Below, one piece after another: positions 6,244-8,218 of a stretch of 8,218 nucleotides of DNA. The position numbers and the translations under genes are program-made. Location of the stretch: the NCBI GenBank assembly GCA_900552845.1, contig USBC01000075.1, forward strand, positions 1 to 8,218. Reading direction: 5' to 3'. Position 1 is the first letter of the stretch, and each line of letters opens with the position of its first letter. Origin of the DNA: an uncultured Oscillospiraceae bacterium. Its GTDB lineage: Bacteria; Bacillota; Clostridia; Oscillospirales; Ruminococcaceae. Under the pieces are notes generated by a model. That model saw nothing but the letters and a program-made list of their open reading frames with translations. It made no database searches and was not told the origin of the DNA.

Positions 6244-7770
6244 TTATTGCCCGGTTCGTTCGCGCAGATATCGTTCCGCTTCCCGACGGGGAAGGACACG
6301 AGAGAAATAATAGCCTTGAATCAAGTCGCTGCCTGCTGCAAGAACGATGTTTAGCTGTTCCTCTGTTTCCACGCCCTCGCACAGCACATGGATTCCCATG
6401 CGGTGTGCGAGCTGTGCCACGCCGGTAAGCAGCGCCCGCCCGCGTTTTTCACCGGCATTGAGCAGAATGCTGCGATCGATCTTTACGCAGTTGATCGGGA
6501 AGACGCACAGATCGGAAAGGGAGGAACAGCCCGCACCGATATCGTCCAGCGCAATGCGAAAACCCAAGGAACGGAGCCCCCTGACTGTTTCCAGCGCAGT
6601 ATCCCGGTTACGGGTGAGAGAGTCTTCGGTGATCTCCACCAAAAGACGGTCGTGAGAGAAATTGTACTGTCCGACGATTTGGCAGACACGCACCAGAGTG
6701 TGCTTATCCGCAATTGACTGGCGGGAAAAATTGCAGGACAGGAAAAGATCTTCCTTTCCCTCAAGCTTCCACTGCTGAAGCTGCGCGCAGACACTGCGGA
6801 ACAGATAGAGATCAAGCTCGGTGATGGTGCCGGCGCGAATCATCAGGTCGATGTATTTGGACGGGGGCAGCACCCCCTCGGAGGGATTGTGCCAGCGGGA
6901 GACGACCTCCGCGCCGACGACGGTGCCGCTGCGATCCACGATAAACTGGAAATACGGCTTAAACTCGTCCTTTTCAATGGCCTCGGTCATGCGCCGTCGC
7001 AGCCGTTCGAGCTGTTCGCTATCGCTGACCATGCCGCGGGTGCTGAAGGCGCAGAGCAGATCGTGCGCAAAGGCATAGGCGCAGCCCTGCCGTGCGCTGA
7101 AAAGCGCAGCCTCGGCGGTGCAGTCCGGATTTTCCTCCAGCGAGCAGATGCCGGCACGAAACGCTCCGCTGTATTCACTGCGAAAGCCGGTGAGATAGGC
7201 GTCCAGCCGCTGTACCAGCGATATGGCGCGCCGATGCATGGCATCACGGCTGCCGCGCTGACATACGATGGCAAACATGCCGGTCCCTACACAGGCGAGG
7301 TAATCCTCCCGGGCGCAGTTGCGGCTGAGGAACTCCGCAGCCCGGCAAAACAGATCCTCCCGCTCCGGTTCGCCGCAGCGGGACTCCAGCACAGGCATAT
7401 CACAGCCGAAGCAGACAACATAAGTCAGGCTCCGCAGCGGGGCGGGGAGCAAAGTTTCCATGCAGTGCAGATAGAAGCGGTCATTGCCGATGCCGTAGCG
7501 CGGATCAAGAAGTGCACCCGCGCGCAGCTCGGCGTGTTTTTTTCGCAGGAATACAACCAGTGCGACGGCTGCGGCAAGCACCATGACAGCCAGTACGGCA
7601 AGCGTAATGAGCCAGCGGGTGCGCCAGACCCCGGCACCGTTTTTGCCGGCATAGTCCGCCAGTACACCGAGCTTTTCCGCACCGGAGATGCTTTCCAGCG
7701 CCTGAGCCAGCTCATCGGCGCGGGCTTCTCGGTGTCGTTCAATCCGCTCTCTCCGAAGGAACATATCCAT
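6244..7770 (-). CDS. Membrane GGDEF(degenerate)-EAL c-di-GMP phosphodiesterase, probably N-truncated
   Basis: Likely hydrolyses cyclic di-GMP to pGpG; 508 aa as read. One membrane helix lies at about 53-75. A degenerate GGDEF domain follows (about 85-245): the D-x-x-x-G-x-x-N start motif survives (DPRYGIGN) but the active-site motif reads GTGMF (162-166), so it should not make c-di-GMP and may be regulatory. The EAL domain (about 255-500) reads EVV in place of EAL, yet the expected catalytic and metal residues appear present: E288, N347, E379, D409, D410, K430, D432, E465 and Q485 in QGYYF. Residues about 18-45 resemble the tail of a periplasmic solute-binding-type sensor domain, so a larger sensor probably preceded the helix. 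The ATG at 7770 has no Shine-Dalgarno, a stop occurs five codons upstream, and the first 15 or so residues overlap the aroA leader. The true start is probably missing. Confidence 0.85.
   Translation of the reverse strand: MDMFLRRERIERHREARADELAQALESISGAEKLGVLADYAGKNGAGVWRTRWLITLAVLAVMVLAAAVALVVFLRKKHAELRAGALLDPRYGIGNDRFYLHCMETLLPAPLRSLTYVVCFGCDMPVLESRCGEPEREDLFCRAAEFLSRNCAREDYLACVGTGMFAIVCQRGSRDAMHRRAISLVQRLDAYLTGFRSEYSGAFRAGICSLEENPDCTAEAALFSARQGCAYAFAHDLLCAFSTRGMVSDSEQLERLRRRMTEAIEKDEFKPYFQFIVDRSGTVVGAEVVSRWHNPSEGVLPPSKYIDLMIRAGTITELDLYLFRSVCAQLQQWKLEGKEDLFLSCNFSRQSIADKHTLVRVCQIVGQYNFSHDRLLVEITEDSLTRNRDTALETVRGLRSLGFRIALDDIGAGCSSLSDLCVFPINCVKIDRSILLNAGEKRGRALLTGVAQLAHRMGIHVLCEGVETEEQLNIVLAAGSDLIQGYYFSRVLPRREAERYLRERTGQ
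7705..7770. other. Suspected junction between two unrelated segments
   Basis: Left of this stretch the sequence encodes the sensor/membrane part of the EAL protein; right of it lies aroA with its own Shine-Dalgarno GAAGGA (7755-7760). The two genes begin head-to-head on the same CATG (7768-7771), leaving no promoter for either. Codon style also changes here. The exact breakpoint cannot be fixed by eye. It may be an assembly join or a real recombination point. Confidence 0.55.
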
Positions 7771-8218
7771 GTCGATTAACGATCAACTGGCGTCCGCCGT
7801 GCGCAACGACGCCGCAACGTCTGCCGATCCTGTAGTTGCGGCAGAGCAGGCGACCCTTATCGAGCCGCTTGCCTGTCCTCTGACGGGCGCGGTTCGCGTC
7901 CCCGGCGACAAGTCGATTTCGCATCGTTCGGTGCTCTTCTCCGCGATGGCCGAAGGCACTTCGCACGTGTCCGGCGTGCTCGACTCCGCCGATGTTCGAT
8001 CTTCCATCGGCGCCGTGCGCGCTCTGGGCGCCGAGGTCAACCTCGAAAAGCGGCCCGACGGAAGCCTCGCAGGCGACATCCGCGGCTGGGGTGGCTTAGG
8101 TCCTTCACAGCCGGAGGGCGCCATCGACTGCGGCAATTCCGGTACGACGGTTCGCCTGCTCATGGGCGTGCTCGCGCCATGGGACATCACTGTCGAGCTT
8201 ACAGGCGACGACTCCCTT
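7769..8218 (+). CDS. aroA: EPSP synthase, N-terminal part (runs off window)
   Basis: 3-phosphoshikimate 1-carboxyvinyltransferase, the cytoplasmic shikimate-pathway enzyme joining phosphoenolpyruvate to shikimate-3-phosphate. 150 residues are visible of a usual 420-450. Hallmarks are PGDKSISHRS (about 47-56), with the substrate-binding Lys, Ser and Arg, and the GNSGTT block, here DCGNSGTTVRLL (about 123-134). Before the first motif there is an extension of about 45 residues, longer than in E. coli AroA. The start is supported by GAAGGA 8 bases upstream. A plus-strand frame open through 7700-7779 ends in TAA 11 bases into aroA, so in its native setting aroA may overlap an upstream gene. Codon choice (CTC, TCC, GTC, GCC) differs from the other genes and looks actinobacterial, perhaps Coriobacteriia; that origin is inference. 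Confidence 0.95.
   Translation, partial: MSINDQLASAVRNDAATSADPVVAAEQATLIEPLACPLTGAVRVPGDKSISHRSVLFSAMAEGTSHVSGVLDSADVRSSIGAVRALGAEVNLEKRPDGSLAGDIRGWGGLGPSQPEGAIDCGNSGTTVRLLMGVLAPWDITVELTGDDSL

Noticed and set aside
6889..7779. Plus-strand open frame ending 11 bases inside aroA
   Set aside because: Most of it is the shadow of the EAL gene. Its last 20-25 codons could be the true end of a gene upstream of aroA if a junction lies at about 7705-7755, but this is too short to support as a feature.

Overview
The window reads as gut-type Clostridia (Bacillota; Oscillospiraceae/Ruminococcaceae-like) DNA over most of its length. The genes are moderately GC-rich, their ribosome-binding sites are AGGAGG-like, the one large intergenic region is very AT-rich with near-consensus sigma-A promoters, and the lipoprotein and degenerate GGDEF-EAL types fit that group. 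The last 450-500 bases look different. They carry the start of aroA (EPSP synthase) with a codon choice (CTC, TCC, GTC, GCC) closer to actinobacterial/Coriobacteriia genes. This taxonomy is inferred from style alone, not from a search.

Layout. 1-170: non-coding, with a 12-G run and a rho-independent terminator for the leftward operon. 171-5114 (minus strand): a complete three-gene ABC importer operon in the order binding lipoprotein, fused two-domain permease, ATPase. It is transcribed from a textbook promoter (TTGACA, 17-base spacer, TATAAT) at 5236-5264 through a roughly 115-base structured leader. 5115-5416: divergent AT-rich control region. 5417-6187 (plus): a Cof-type HAD phosphatase with its own extended -10 promoter. 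6188-6243: short convergent gap. 6244-7770 (minus): a membrane-anchored protein with a degenerate GGDEF domain and an apparently catalytically competent EAL (c-di-GMP phosphodiesterase) domain. Its N-terminus looks cut. 7769-8218 (plus): 5' part of aroA, running off the window.

How the genes work together. The binding protein is a lipoprotein that should deliver an unidentified ligand to the fused permease. The ATPase powers uptake and has two unusual insertions. Translation of permease and ATPase is probably coupled: the gap is 3 bases and the ATPase Shine-Dalgarno lies inside the last permease codons. A GC-rich hairpin between binding-protein and permease genes fits the usual excess of binding protein. 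The HAD phosphatase is divergent and may or may not be functionally linked.

The most consequential observation is the right end. The EAL gene and aroA start head-to-head on the same CATG with no room for promoters, and the EAL gene has no ribosome-binding site and seems to lack its sensor domain. This suggests a junction, either an assembly chimera or a recombination breakpoint, at about 7705-7770. I saw no tRNA, rRNA, CRISPR array, insertion sequence or phage gene, and no convincing undescribed system.
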